DNA of 60,994 bases from Natronosalvus hydrolyticus (GCA_025517525.1 JAOPJZ010000021.1:1-60994); one strand, 5' to 3'; counted from the stretch's first letter, positions 35,582 to 44,449 are shown. A program made the numbers and translations. The notes: generated from the letters alone by a model not told the origin.

Positions 35582-36808
35582 ATGTCTCGAAGCCCGTCAC
35601 TTCCCGACACACCAACGCGGGATATCGACCCCGATCTTCCCGATAGCGAGCGGCTCGAGGCGCTTCGCGAGCACTTCGAGCAGTTGGTCGAGGCCAACGA
35701 ACAGCTCACGACCCAGCTCGAGGCTGCCCGCGAGCGTCAGTCGTCGCTCAAAGCACAGGCCGATCGGACCCAGCGCGAAAACGAGACGCTCAAGAGCTCG
35801 TCGCTGTACCTCGCAACCGTCGAGGACCTCATGGAAAACGAGGTTATCGTCAAACAACACGGTAACAATCAGGAGGTGCTGACGGAAGTCTCGCCGCAGT
35901 TTTCCGACCGACTCGACCCCGGCGACCGGGTCGCCGTCAACGACTCGTTCGGCATCCAGCGGATCCTGTCAGCCGAAACCGACGCCCGCGCCCAGACGAT
36001 GGAGATTACGGCCAAGCCCGAGGTCACCTACGCCGACATCGGCGGCATCGACGAACAGGTTCGCGAGGTTCGCGAAGCCGTCGAACAGCCGTTGACCCAG
36101 CCCGAACTGTTCGATTCGGTCGGCATCGAGCCACCGGCTGGCGTCCTCCTCTACGGGCCGCCCGGCACTGGAAAAACGATGCTCGCGAAGGCAGTCGCCA
36201 ACGAGACCGACGCCACGTTCATCAAGATGGCCGGCTCGGAACTCGTCCGCAAGTTCATCGGTGAGGGGTCCCGACTCGTTCGCGACCTGTTCGAGATGGC
36301 TCGAGAGCGCGAACCTGCGGTCATCTTTATCGACGAAATAGACGCTATCGCCGCCCGTCGAACGGAGTCGAAGACCTCCGGCGACGCCGAAGTCCAGCGG
36401 ACGATGATGCAACTGCTGTCAGAAATGGACGGCTTCGACGAACGCGGCGACATCCGCATTATCGCCGCGACGAACCGGTTCGACATGCTCGACGACGCCA
36501 TCTTGCGTCCCGGCCGGTTCGACCGCCTCATCGAGGTGCCGGAACCCGACGAGGAGGGCCGGAAACAGATCCTCGAGATCCACACCCGTCGGATGAATGT
36601 CGACGACGACGTCGACTTTGCGGCGCTGGCCGAGGCGACCGAGGGATTCTCGGGGGCCGAAATCGAGTCGCTGTCGACCGAAGCCGGGATGTTCGCTATT
36701 CGTAGCGAACGGACGAACGTCACCCACGAAGATTTCGAGGCCGCCCTCGAGAAGATCGAGGCCGGTGAGAGCGAAATCATCAACTCGGCGAACTACTTCT
36801 TCGACTGA
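35582..36808 (+). CDS. pan: Proteasome-activating nucleotidase
   Basis: 408 aa, an AAA+ ATPase forming the hexameric ring that unfolds substrates for the 20S proteasome. Coiled coil at about residues 20-75, OB domain about 80-140, Walker A GPPGTGKT at 192-199, Walker B VIFIDEID, and the second region of homology ATNRFDMLDDAILRPGRFD. The frame opens at 35549, but the acidic coiled-coil start fits ATG 35582. The C-terminus reads ANYFFD: Phe occupies the penultimate place where the gate-opening HbYX motif has Tyr. Confidence 0.95.
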   Translation: MSRSPSLPDTPTRDIDPDLPDSERLEALREHFEQLVEANEQLTTQLEAARERQSSLKAQADRTQRENETLKSSSLYLATVEDLMENEVIVKQHGNNQEVLTEVSPQFSDRLDPGDRVAVNDSFGIQRILSAETDARAQTMEITAKPEVTYADIGGIDEQVREVREAVEQPLTQPELFDSVGIEPPAGVLLYGPPGTGKTMLAKAVANETDATFIKMAGSELVRKFIGEGSRLVRDLFEMAREREPAVIFIDEIDAIAARRTESKTSGDAEVQRTMMQLLSEMDGFDERGDIRIIAATNRFDMLDDAILRPGRFDRLIEVPEPDEEGRKQILEIHTRRMNVDDDVDFAALAEATEGFSGAEIESLSTEAGMFAIRSERTNVTHEDFEAALEKIEAGESEIINSANYFFD

Positions 36809-36952
36809 TCGGTGCCCTGACGGGCTTTCGTTGCACGAGCGGTTCGATTTTCCGGGTAGCGGTGAGCGTGCGGACAAAGCGACGCGAGGGGAGTGGACGC
36901 ATCTCGAGACCGAATCGCAAGTCCTTACGCAGGCGGTCCCTGACAGGTGACT

Positions 36953-37459
36953 ATGAGCACGATTCGCGTCGTCTGGGGGTCGGCAACCGCGCCGACGGAG
37001 ATGGCCTCCTACGACGGGGCACTCGCGGATGCGGGTATCGAAAACTACAATCTCGTCACCGTTTCCTCAGTGATTCCAGCCGATGCCGAGGTCGAGGTAG
37101 TCGGCACCGCACCGGATCTGGGTCCGGCGGGCAATCGCCTGACGGTGGTCCAGGCTCGAGCGACGACGGCCGGTCCGGGACGGGTCAGCGCGGCACTCGC
37201 CTGGGCCCAGTCGGAGCCGGGGTCGGGCGACAGCGAGGCGACCGAAACCGGTCCGGGGCTGTTCTATGAAACCTCGGGCGAGACTGAACGGGAAGACGTC
37301 GAACGCCGGGTGCTCGAGGGACTCGAGGCCGGGCAGGGTCTCCGAGACTGGTCGTTTACCGAACCAGGGATTCGGTCGGAGACGGCGGTTGCGGACTCCG
37401 GCACCTACACGACGGCTATCGTCGTCGCGGCTTACGGGCAGAGCGAACCGATCTGTTGA
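36953..37459 (+). CDS. pdaD: Pyruvoyl-dependent arginine decarboxylase
   Basis: 168 aa from ATG 36953 (a GTG two codons upstream is also in frame). The proenzyme cleaves itself at a Ser-Ser pair to make the pyruvoyl cofactor; here NYNLVTVSSVIPADAE places it at Ser38-Ser39. It converts arginine to agmatine, which archaea use for polyamines and for agmatidine in tRNA-Ile. The C-terminus (TAIVVAAYGQSEP) matches the family. It follows pan by 144 bp on the same strand, with no sign of co-transcription. Confidence 0.9.
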   Translation: MSTIRVVWGSATAPTEMASYDGALADAGIENYNLVTVSSVIPADAEVEVVGTAPDLGPAGNRLTVVQARATTAGPGRVSAALAWAQSEPGSGDSEATETGPGLFYETSGETEREDVERRVLEGLEAGQGLRDWSFTEPGIRSETAVADSGTYTTAIVVAAYGQSEPIC

Positions 37460-37785
37460 GGGGACACTCACAACAGCGTCACTTTCGTTATAATAGCGTA
37501 TATTAGTTTAATTGAACCATTCACTATGATTGGTGTAGTTTAACCAAGCACATCTCTAGCTGTTTTCTTCGTCCCAGTGTGGACGCTTGTGCTTCAGGCG
37601 CAGGTATCGCTCGAGCCGGGAACACAACCCTCGAGTACGGCACTCGAGTACGACACTCGAACCCGGGGGCCGGGGAGTCGTCGCGACGCTCGTTCTCAAA
37701 CAATATCAATTTTGTGCGTGAGAATGACTGCCGTAAGGAGAACGCTTTTGGCCTCCCATCCCTTTGATAAGGGTAGCGAATTCTC
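37460..37785. other. 326-bp AT-rich gap without a gene
   Basis: No protein-like ORF in either strand. The left part is AT-rich (TATAATAGCGTATATTAGTTTA around 37489-37511). Positions 37632-37660 contain short tandem copies of CTCGAGTACGRCA. The right end probably holds the promoter of the following gene. Confidence 0.5.
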
Positions 37786-38178
37786 ATGAATGGAAATACG
37801 CCGTATGCGGGGCTGCCGGGGGTAACAGGGGCCGGCCAGCGGGCCGCGGCGGACGTTCCCGAACTCTCGCTCGAGCAAAAGCGCACGCTCCAGCGCAACG
37901 TCTCACAGATTGCCGCGCGAACTCGCGAATTCCTGCCCAACGAGTACATCGTCGATTCGGACGTGGCAGACGGTGTCGCGGGTCCACAGGCGCTGGTCGC
38001 CGTCCAGCCACCGATCGGCCACCCAGTGAGTGCGAACTTCACGCCGAACCTCGAGGCCGCTCCCGAGGACGTCATCGAGAGCGACGAACGGAACGAGGTT
38101 GCTCGCGGGCTGGCCGCGAGTGCAGCGTTGCAGGTGAAACAGGCCGTGAAAAACGGCGTGACGCCGACGGCACGGTAA
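37786..38178 (+). CDS. Conserved haloarchaeal protein (DUF5811-like)
   Basis: 130 aa. The start NGNTPYAGLPGVTGAGQRAA and core RTREFLPNEYIVDSDVADG and GPQALVAVQPPIGHPVSANF are strongly conserved in a haloarchaea-specific family of unknown function; the DUF number is from memory. There is no signal peptide or transmembrane segment. It is convergent with the TauE/SafE gene, 82 bp apart. Confidence 0.82.
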   Translation: MNGNTPYAGLPGVTGAGQRAAADVPELSLEQKRTLQRNVSQIAARTREFLPNEYIVDSDVADGVAGPQALVAVQPPIGHPVSANFTPNLEAAPEDVIESDERNEVARGLAASAALQVKQAVKNGVTPTAR

Positions 38179-38260
38179 CTGTCGACTCGATCGATAACAT
38201 TTCGCGTTTTCTCGTCGTCCAGTCGTCGGTACTCGAGCGGTCACCGGTGCTGGCGAGTAC

Positions 38261-39169
38261 TCACAACGGCTGATAGTACGGAATCGGTGGATGTGGTAAC
38301 GGGATGCCGATTGCGGCCAGTCCGTGCTGGAGCGGAATGTAGCCGAGCAGAATAAACGCGACGCCGAGCAACCGGTGTAATCGCATTCTGGTCTCGAGTG
38401 AGACCGACTGGAACACCGTCGCGTACAGAAACAGCGCCGGTATCGTACCGAGGCCGAGCGCTGCCAGCGAGACCATTCCGCCGACCGGCGAGCCCTGGAC
38501 GAGGGCGTACAGAAACGCCGGATAAAGCAGCGGACACGGGAGCAGACCGTGCGCGCCACCGAGGCCGACGATTCGAACGTCACCCACCCACGCATCGACT
38601 CGAGCCCCCAGCCACCGCTGGAGGCGGCCGAGTGGGCCTCGAGCCAGCCTCGCGCCGAGACCCGCACCCAGGGTACCCTGGCCGAGCAGAAACGTCACCC
38701 CGGCAGCGATAATCACGACGCCGACCAGCAGGCCGCTCACGGCGTGTATCTCGCCGAGCATCCCCGCAGCGACCCGTGGACTGAGAAAGAGTCCGGCACC
38801 CACAATCCCGAAAAATCCACCGAGCAGGGTGTAACTGACCGTACGGCCTAGATTCCAGAGGGCGTGCTGGCGAACGGCCCGGAGAGTGAGGGTATCCCGG
38901 CGACTCGAGCGGCTGGCTTTTGCGCTCGAGATAGCCTCCGCGTCCCGCAGACGGTCGGCGTAGGTCGTCACCAGCGGCCCACACATGCCGAGACAGTGTG
39001 CACCGCCGAGTAACCCGATCAGAAAGAACAACAGTGGTCCGGCGGCTTCGGTGCCGAAGCCGGCCGCGTCGGGTGCTGCACACGTCGCGGCTGGAACGGT
39101 AAATTGGGCCGCGGCTGGGGCGCTGAATTGGGTCGCGGTTTCGGACGCCACCAGAATCGCACCGCTCAT
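38261..39169 (-). CDS. TauE/SafE (UreH-type) membrane protein, probable copper or thiol transport
   Basis: 302 aa. An N-terminal Ala-rich segment precedes about six transmembrane helices. The conserved motif GGAHCLGMCGPLV (CxxxC) lies in the first of them, and a second Cys region GLLPCPLLYP appears later. This UreH/SafE branch is related to CcdA-type transporters and in bacteria is linked to cytochrome oxidase assembly through copper delivery (CcoI/H-type context). Its start overlaps the stop of the SCO gene by 4 bp (ATGA), so the two are translated together. Confidence 0.85.
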   Translation of the reverse strand: MSGAILVASETATQFSAPAAAQFTVPAATCAAPDAAGFGTEAAGPLLFFLIGLLGGAHCLGMCGPLVTTYADRLRDAEAISSAKASRSSRRDTLTLRAVRQHALWNLGRTVSYTLLGGFFGIVGAGLFLSPRVAAGMLGEIHAVSGLLVGVVIIAAGVTFLLGQGTLGAGLGARLARGPLGRLQRWLGARVDAWVGDVRIVGLGGAHGLLPCPLLYPAFLYALVQGSPVGGMVSLAALGLGTIPALFLYATVFQSVSLETRMRLHRLLGVAFILLGYIPLQHGLAAIGIPLPHPPIPYYQPL

Positions 39170-39843
39170 TCGAACGCGGCCAACACGCTTTCGAGGTCCT
39201 CGAGAATCCCGTCGACCGGCAGGTTCTCGCCGCGGTAGGCTCGCTCGACGTAGCCGTCGGGATTGACGAGAAACGAGAGGACGGCGTGGTTGAAGTCGTA
39301 GCCGGCAGTGCCGTCGGTCGGTTCAAAGGCGATGCCCAGTTTTTCATCGACGACTTCGCTCGCGCGGTCGTCGTCTTCCGGGCGGAGATAGTGCCAGTTC
39401 TCGGCTACGTAGTCGATTCCCATCATGTCGGCGTGTTCCTCGAGTGCCGGCACCGTATCGCGTTCCGGGTCGAAACTGATCGCGAGAATCGTGGCATCGG
39501 CTTCGCGATCGGCCTCGAGGAGCTCGGCCTGCACGCCGGCAAAGGTGCTCATTAGCGGGATGCACTCGGCTGGACAGAACGTGTAAAAGGCCGTCACGAG
39601 GAGGCAGCTATCTATTTCGGCGGTGTCGACGCGTTCGTCGGTAAACGGGTCTGGTAGCGAAAAGTCGGGAAAGGCCTCGCCGTAGGCCGGATATGCGAGA
39701 TTGGCGCTGTCAGCAATCTGATCGTCCTGCGGACCGAGGACGGCGTGTTCGGCCCCCTCGTCACCGAGCAGCGAGCCGAGACAGCCGGCGGTTGCGACCC
39801 CGGCTCCGAGGGCCCCACTGCGAAGCAACGCGCGTCGGTTCAT
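39166..39843 (-). CDS. SCO1/SenC-family copper chaperone, lipoprotein
   Basis: 225 aa. Twin-arginine-like start MNRRALLRSGALGAG and lipobox TAGC with Cys21 place it on the outer face of the membrane. The thioredoxin-like copper site is complete: Cys90 and Cys94 in FCPAEC and His186 in DFNHAVLSFLV. SCO proteins insert copper into the CuA site of cytochrome oxidase or act as a thiol reductase there. It is the first gene of a two-gene operon with TauE/SafE and is divergent from nosL. Confidence 0.93.
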   Translation of the reverse strand: MNRRALLRSGALGAGVATAGCLGSLLGDEGAEHAVLGPQDDQIADSANLAYPAYGEAFPDFSLPDPFTDERVDTAEIDSCLLVTAFYTFCPAECIPLMSTFAGVQAELLEADREADATILAISFDPERDTVPALEEHADMMGIDYVAENWHYLRPEDDDRASEVVDEKLGIAFEPTDGTAGYDFNHAVLSFLVNPDGYVERAYRGENLPVDGILEDLESVLAAFE

Positions 39844-39956
39844 ACCGAACCCAGGGACCGCCGAAGTACGTCAGTTCTGGTGCATTCTTCGAAAGCAGTC
39901 GGGACGTTCGGCGAACGTACCAGACGCCCTTTGGCTGCCCCCGACGTAGCAACCGT

Positions 39957-40553
39957 ATGGACCCGACAGCGCCTTTCGGAACTGACCGACACCAACCCAC
40001 GAGACGACAGCTACTGGTCGCGGCCGGCGCAGGAACGGTCGGCGCACTCGCCGGCTGTCTCGGTGGCGACGACGGCGAGGTCCCAGCGGCCTCGAGTATC
40101 GAAGCCGACGACAGCTGCGAACAGTGTGGCATGGTTCTCACCGAACACCCCGGCCCGGTGGGGCAGGCGTTCTACGACGACCACCCTGACCTCGAGGACG
40201 ACCGGGCGACGTTCTGCAGCGGCACCTGCACGTACGGCTGGACGCTCGACGAGGCCGAGGACGGACACGATCCGTTGGTTACCTACCTCACGGATTACTC
40301 GAGTGCCGATTGGGAAACGCTCGATGAGGGCGGTGAGGGTTTCATTTCGGCCCACTTCAACGCCGAAGACCAGGCCGACGTGACTGCGCTCTCGCTGGTC
40401 GCCGGCAGTGACCTTCGTGGTTCGATGGGACAGGAGATTATCGGGTTCAGTGAACAGGCTGATGCACAGACGTTTCAGGATACCTACGGTGGCGAACTTC
40501 TCGAGCACGATGACGTCACTCGAGAGCTGGTCGACAGTCTCGGCGGAATGTGA
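39957..40553 (+). CDS. nosL: NosL-family copper-binding lipoprotein
   Basis: 198 aa. Twin-Arg-like RRQLLVAAGAGTVG and lipobox LAGC with Cys34. The NosL copper motif is Cys54-x-x-Cys57-Gly-Met59, and two more Cys (CSGTC at 87-91) follow. NosL delivers copper to nitrous oxide reductase, but NosL homologues also occur without NosZ. The frame opens far upstream at 39693; the signal sequence fixes ATG 39957. The region YLTDYS...FSEQADAQTFQDTYGG aligns with the N-terminus of NosD in this window. Confidence 0.9.
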   Translation: MDPTAPFGTDRHQPTRRQLLVAAGAGTVGALAGCLGGDDGEVPAASSIEADDSCEQCGMVLTEHPGPVGQAFYDDHPDLEDDRATFCSGTCTYGWTLDEAEDGHDPLVTYLTDYSSADWETLDEGGEGFISAHFNAEDQADVTALSLVAGSDLRGSMGQEIIGFSEQADAQTFQDTYGGELLEHDDVTRELVDSLGGM

Positions 40554-40583
40554 CCAAAGCCGCGATGGGAATGTGACCAAAGC
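40545..40583. repeat. 16-bp direct repeat spanning the nosL stop codon
   Basis: GGAATGTGACCAAAGC occurs at 40545-40560 and 40568-40583. The first copy contains the nosL stop TGA; the second lies in the 54-bp gap to the convergent nosY. Confidence 0.85.
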
Positions 40584-40607
40584 GGAAACAGTACGTTACG
40601 TTTACTT

Positions 40608-41507
40608 TCACTCGAGATGTTCGACACCGAGCGTTGCGACGACCAGTGAGCCAATGGTCCAGGCCGCCAGTCCGAACAGGCTTGCAATCGGGGAGGCGGC
40701 GCGAGGGCCCGTACCGGCGGCGGTGACGATGACCTTCTCGAGGACCAGCCCCCGGAAGGCACTCAGCGGACTGAGCGGGAGCGCGTAGATGAGGCTGCCC
40801 TCGCCGAGCGGGCCGGCGACGAAGCCGTAGATAATGGCTAAATCGAGGCCGAACAGGACGACGAGCAACGCGAGCGCGGCCGCGACCAGACCGGTTCGTG
40901 CACTCGAGACGAGGGCCGAGACGGCGATAGCGATGGCGAGGACAACTAGGGCGAAGACGACTGCCAGGACGATCAGTCTGGCAAAGAGCACGGGTGAATC
41001 CGCGCCGGCGTGGGTGGCGTACACGCGGAGGCGTTCGGTTTCGGTGAACACGACGCCGATGAACACCAGGGTAAGGGGCACCGTTACCGCGAGGACGACG
41101 CCAATCGCGCGCCCGAGATACGTCCCCAGCACCAGTTGCCAGGACGAAATCGGATACGTTCGAAACACCTCGAGTTCCCCACGCTCCCGGTCACCGAGGA
41201 TCGCCCGGTAGCCGAACACGACGGCGACGATGGGCACGAGCACCTCGAGTGGCGTGAGGACGTCGACGACCGTCGGGACGTAGCCCGATTCCATACCGCC
41301 GCCGGCCCAGCCGATGCCGAGCAGGATGGCAGCCAGGGCCGCGGTCAACAGGGCGAACGTCCGCGTTCGGGCGACGGTGCGGAGCTCTCGACGGACAATC
41401 GCCGAGATTAGGCCTCTAGCGCCCGGCGTGGCATAAGCGTGGCCTGTTTCGGTCGTTTCAGTCCCCGTCACCCCCTCCGTCTCTTTCGCGACGTCTCCGT
41501 CAGTCAT
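40608..41507 (-). CDS. nosY: ABC transporter permease NosY
   Basis: 299 aa. After a polar N-terminus of about 30 residues (Thr/Glu-rich) come six hydrophobic segments, starting with ALLTAALAAILLGIGW. The soluble loop GDRERGELEVFRTYPISSWQ is typical of ABC-2/NosY permeases. With NosF it forms an ABC complex that in denitrifiers drives CuZ maturation through NosD. The start overlaps the nosF stop by 4 bp (ATGA). Confidence 0.9.
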   Translation of the reverse strand: MTDGDVAKETEGVTGTETTETGHAYATPGARGLISAIVRRELRTVARTRTFALLTAALAAILLGIGWAGGGMESGYVPTVVDVLTPLEVLVPIVAVVFGYRAILGDRERGELEVFRTYPISSWQLVLGTYLGRAIGVVLAVTVPLTLVFIGVVFTETERLRVYATHAGADSPVLFARLIVLAVVFALVVLAIAIAVSALVSSARTGLVAAALALLVVLFGLDLAIIYGFVAGPLGEGSLIYALPLSPLSAFRGLVLEKVIVTAAGTGPRAASPIASLFGLAAWTIGSLVVATLGVEHLE

Positions 41508-42394
41508 TCTCCATCACCTCGAACGCGAACGCGGTCGGCGTCGCCCGAAATCGCTGCCCTGTACACCTCGAGTAGCGAGTCGGCCTCGTGGGCTGCATAC
41601 AGCGAGTTCGGTGGTCCGTGGGCGACGAAGTCGCCAGAATCGAGCATGAAAACAGTATCGGCGTGGGTTTCGACCAACTCGAGGTCGTGTGAGCTCACGA
41701 TGACGGCCGTGCCGGCGTCTGCGAGGTCGGTCGCGACGTCGAACACGCGCAGCCCCATTCCGGGGTCGAGACCGCTCGCGGGTTCGTCGAACACGACGAC
41801 TGGCGGATCACCGATCGTGGCCTGGGCGATGCCGAGCAGTCGCGTCATCCCGCCTGAGAGGGCTTCGACTGGCCGATCTGCCGCTGCCTCGAGGCCAACC
41901 CGCTCGAGGGCGTCGGTCGCCGTTTCCGTCGCGTGCTCGCGGTCGCCGCTGACGAGACGCGCGTAAAATGAGAGGGTTTCTTGGACGGAGAACCCAGGCC
42001 GAAAGCGGGGCTGTTGTGGCAGGTAACCGATTGGACGGGGAACCGAGGGTCCGTGATACGCCACCCGGCCCGCAGTGGGCCGATACAGCTTCGCGAGGGC
42101 CCGCAGGAGGGTCGTCTTCCCCGAGCCATTCGGGCCGATCAGTGCCGTGAAACCGCCGGGTTCGACCTTGAGTTCGAGGTCTTCGAAGACGGGAACCGCG
42201 CCGTAGCGCTGGGTGAGCGACTCCGCCGTGAGGATCGGTTCTGTACCCTCGCCACTCGAGTCGTTCTGGGCTCGTGACTCGCTGGTTGCTTCACCGTTTT
42301 GCGGTTGTGACGTAGCCGCTTCGCCGTCGTGGTGGTGTGTAGCCGGAGCCGATTCGTCGTTGTGCTGTTGTGCAGTTGCTGATTCGTCACTCAT
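41504..42394 (-). CDS. nosF: ABC transporter ATP-binding protein NosF, with His/Gln-rich N-terminal extension
   Basis: 296 aa. Walker A GPNGSGKT at 87-94, signature LSGGMTRLLGIAQA, Walker B VVVFDEPASGLDP. The first 50 residues form a low-complexity tail rich in Gln, Asn, Ser, Glu and His (ATHHHDGEA), absent from usual NosF proteins of about 240-250 aa. Histidines there could bind copper; that is inference. It overlaps nosD by 4 bp upstream and nosY by 4 bp downstream. Confidence 0.92.
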   Translation of the reverse strand: MSDESATAQQHNDESAPATHHHDGEAATSQPQNGEATSESRAQNDSSGEGTEPILTAESLTQRYGAVPVFEDLELKVEPGGFTALIGPNGSGKTTLLRALAKLYRPTAGRVAYHGPSVPRPIGYLPQQPRFRPGFSVQETLSFYARLVSGDREHATETATDALERVGLEAAADRPVEALSGGMTRLLGIAQATIGDPPVVVFDEPASGLDPGMGLRVFDVATDLADAGTAVIVSSHDLELVETHADTVFMLDSGDFVAHGPPNSLYAAHEADSLLEVYRAAISGDADRVRVRGDGE

Positions 42395-44313
42395 GTCTGT
42401 GCCTCACAGGTGTATCGGTCCGGATCGACGCCCGCTGCTTCGAGCAGTTCCGGCTGGGGTGGTTCACAAAGCGGATGCTGGTCGACGATACTCCCACCGC
42501 GCATGCCTGGAACGGTTCCCTGGAGGCCGGCGATGGCGTCGCGAACGGGGGCCCGGGTGAGCGTCGGCGTCCCGTCGACGCGGTGGAGGCTCCGGTCGAC
42601 GGGGTCGGTCGGCGTATACGACCGCTCGAGGGTGACGCTGTCCTCGCTCGAGCCGACGGCTCCCTCCCAGTAGTTGCCGCGGTCGTCGTAACTCCAGAAC
42701 CGGAGGGAACCGATGGCGGTCTCGGCGTGGACGTCGTTGCCAATGAAGGTGTTGCCGACGACCCGGTTCGAAGGGACGAGTGCGGCCGCGCGGACGCCAA
42801 CCTCGTTGTCCACGATGACGTTGTCCTCGTAGATCGAGGTCTCCGCGTTGGTGGTCAATCCGAGCTCGTTTTCGGCGAGGACATTTCGGGCGACGTAGCT
42901 GTCAGAGCCGCTGGTTCTGATGCCGCCAGGGGTGTGGCGGACGTCGTTGTCGACGATGGCGGTTCGCTGGGGGGCGGTCATCACCATCAATCCGGCGAGT
43001 TCCTGTTCGCGAACGACGTTGTCGGCGAGCAGGGTGTCGGACGCGTGCATTATGTGGACGCCGAACCGACCGCCATACATCCCGTTGTTTCTGATGACGA
43101 CGCCATCCGACCGGTGGGTGTAGACGTTGTCCCGGCCGCCGTAGAACGTCGACTCCTCGATGACGCCGGGCGAACGCATCGTCATCACGCCCATGAAGCC
43201 GTCTATCCACTCCTCACTGCCATAGACGGTCACGTTTCGAACGACGTTATCGGGGCTGTCACGGACCAGGATGCCGTTGGCTCGCGTTTCGATAGTTACG
43301 TCTTCGACGAGGACGCCACTCGAGTTAATCACACGAACCGCGGCGTCACCGTGGCCGTAGCCCTGTTCGACGTTGGCATCCCACTCGTCCGCGTCGATGG
43401 CTGCGTCTCTGTCTGTCAACGTATCGCCGGTGCCGGTCACTTCGAGGCCAACGACGGCAACGTCGTCGTGTTCGACGGTGATCACCGAGCCGTTGCCACC
43501 GCCGTCGATGGTCGCGTTTCCGCCGTCGGCTCCCGGGCCGGCGAGCGTAATCGGTCGGTCGATCACGACTCGTTCTTCGTAGGTCCCGTTCGGGACGAAC
43601 ACCGTAGTTTCGTCGGGCGCGTCGTCGACGGCCTTCTGTATGGTCTGGCCCTCGTCGACGGTGACGGACACGGGTCGGTCGCGAAGCGGTACCATCGATT
43701 CGACCAGTTGGTCCGCCTCGGCGTGCTGGCCGTCGACGCGGTCGCGGGCGGTTTCGGCGTCGTCTCGCGTCACCGGTCGCTCGAGGACGGTCTCCCAGTC
43801 GACGACCGTGCCGCCATATTCCGCGGTGAACGCGTCTGCGTCTTCGCGGTTCGCGAAGGAGAGTGTGGCTTCGCCTGCAGGCGTTCGTGCCTCGCTGTCG
43901 ACGACGAAATGGGCGTCGGTGGCGTCGACCCAGCCGCCGAAGCCGTCCGTTCGGGGGTAGCCGTCCTCGTCGAGTTCGAGGTCGGTCGCGCTGTAATCGG
44001 TGACGTAGAGGGCAAGCGGATAGCCAAACAGCTGTTCGTGGCCGTCCTGGGCTCGCGTCGCGGTAAACGCCTCGATGCCGTAGTAGCCGACGACGTACTC
44101 GTACTGGGAGTAAAACACCTGTACGCGCGGCAGGTCGACGTCGTCGGGCAGTGCGCGTTCGTCCTCGAGCGTGAGCCCCATCGTGACCGTGTCGTCGAAG
44201 CGGACGGGCTCTGGCTGGCTCGAGCCAGCGTCGATGAGAAAGAGGCCGACTGCTCCGGCCACGAGGACGACGGCGAGAAGCGTAATCGTCACCAGTTGCG
44301 AACGCTCGTTCAC
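42391..44313 (-). CDS. nosD: NosD-family beta-helix protein with N-terminal NosL-like domain
   Basis: 640 aa, clearly longer than bacterial NosD (about 400-450). A transmembrane or signal segment (VTITLLAVVLVAGAVGLFLI) is at residues 8-27. Residues about 63-177 resemble NosL (YVTDYS at 103-108; LSFANREDADAFTAEYGG) but lack the CxxC copper motif. From about 216 a right-handed parallel beta-helix with CASH-type repeats begins (VDEGQTIQKAVDDAPDET). I choose GTG 44313; the frame is open further to 44652, but that part has no signal-like sequence. It is first in nosD-nosF-nosY. Confidence 0.88.
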   Translation of the reverse strand: MNERSQLVTITLLAVVLVAGAVGLFLIDAGSSQPEPVRFDDTVTMGLTLEDERALPDDVDLPRVQVFYSQYEYVVGYYGIEAFTATRAQDGHEQLFGYPLALYVTDYSATDLELDEDGYPRTDGFGGWVDATDAHFVVDSEARTPAGEATLSFANREDADAFTAEYGGTVVDWETVLERPVTRDDAETARDRVDGQHAEADQLVESMVPLRDRPVSVTVDEGQTIQKAVDDAPDETTVFVPNGTYEERVVIDRPITLAGPGADGGNATIDGGGNGSVITVEHDDVAVVGLEVTGTGDTLTDRDAAIDADEWDANVEQGYGHGDAAVRVINSSGVLVEDVTIETRANGILVRDSPDNVVRNVTVYGSEEWIDGFMGVMTMRSPGVIEESTFYGGRDNVYTHRSDGVVIRNNGMYGGRFGVHIMHASDTLLADNVVREQELAGLMVMTAPQRTAIVDNDVRHTPGGIRTSGSDSYVARNVLAENELGLTTNAETSIYEDNVIVDNEVGVRAAALVPSNRVVGNTFIGNDVHAETAIGSLRFWSYDDRGNYWEGAVGSSEDSVTLERSYTPTDPVDRSLHRVDGTPTLTRAPVRDAIAGLQGTVPGMRGGSIVDQHPLCEPPQPELLEAAGVDPDRYTCEAQT

Positions 44314-44449
44314 ACCGATACTAGGGTGAGAGCTATCAAATAGGGTCTGGTTCAAGGCTCGAAACAGGATTCGATTGTGGGGTTGAGAGGCTGTTTGCTC
44401 GAGAGCGCGGTGATGTCTGGTCGGGGTGTTCGACCACCCTCCTTTTCCG

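Noticed and set aside
42370..44343. A 657-aa open frame on the plus strand across nosD
   Set aside because: Shadow of nosD; long antisense frames are common at this GC content and the sense strand has NosD motifs and operon overlaps.
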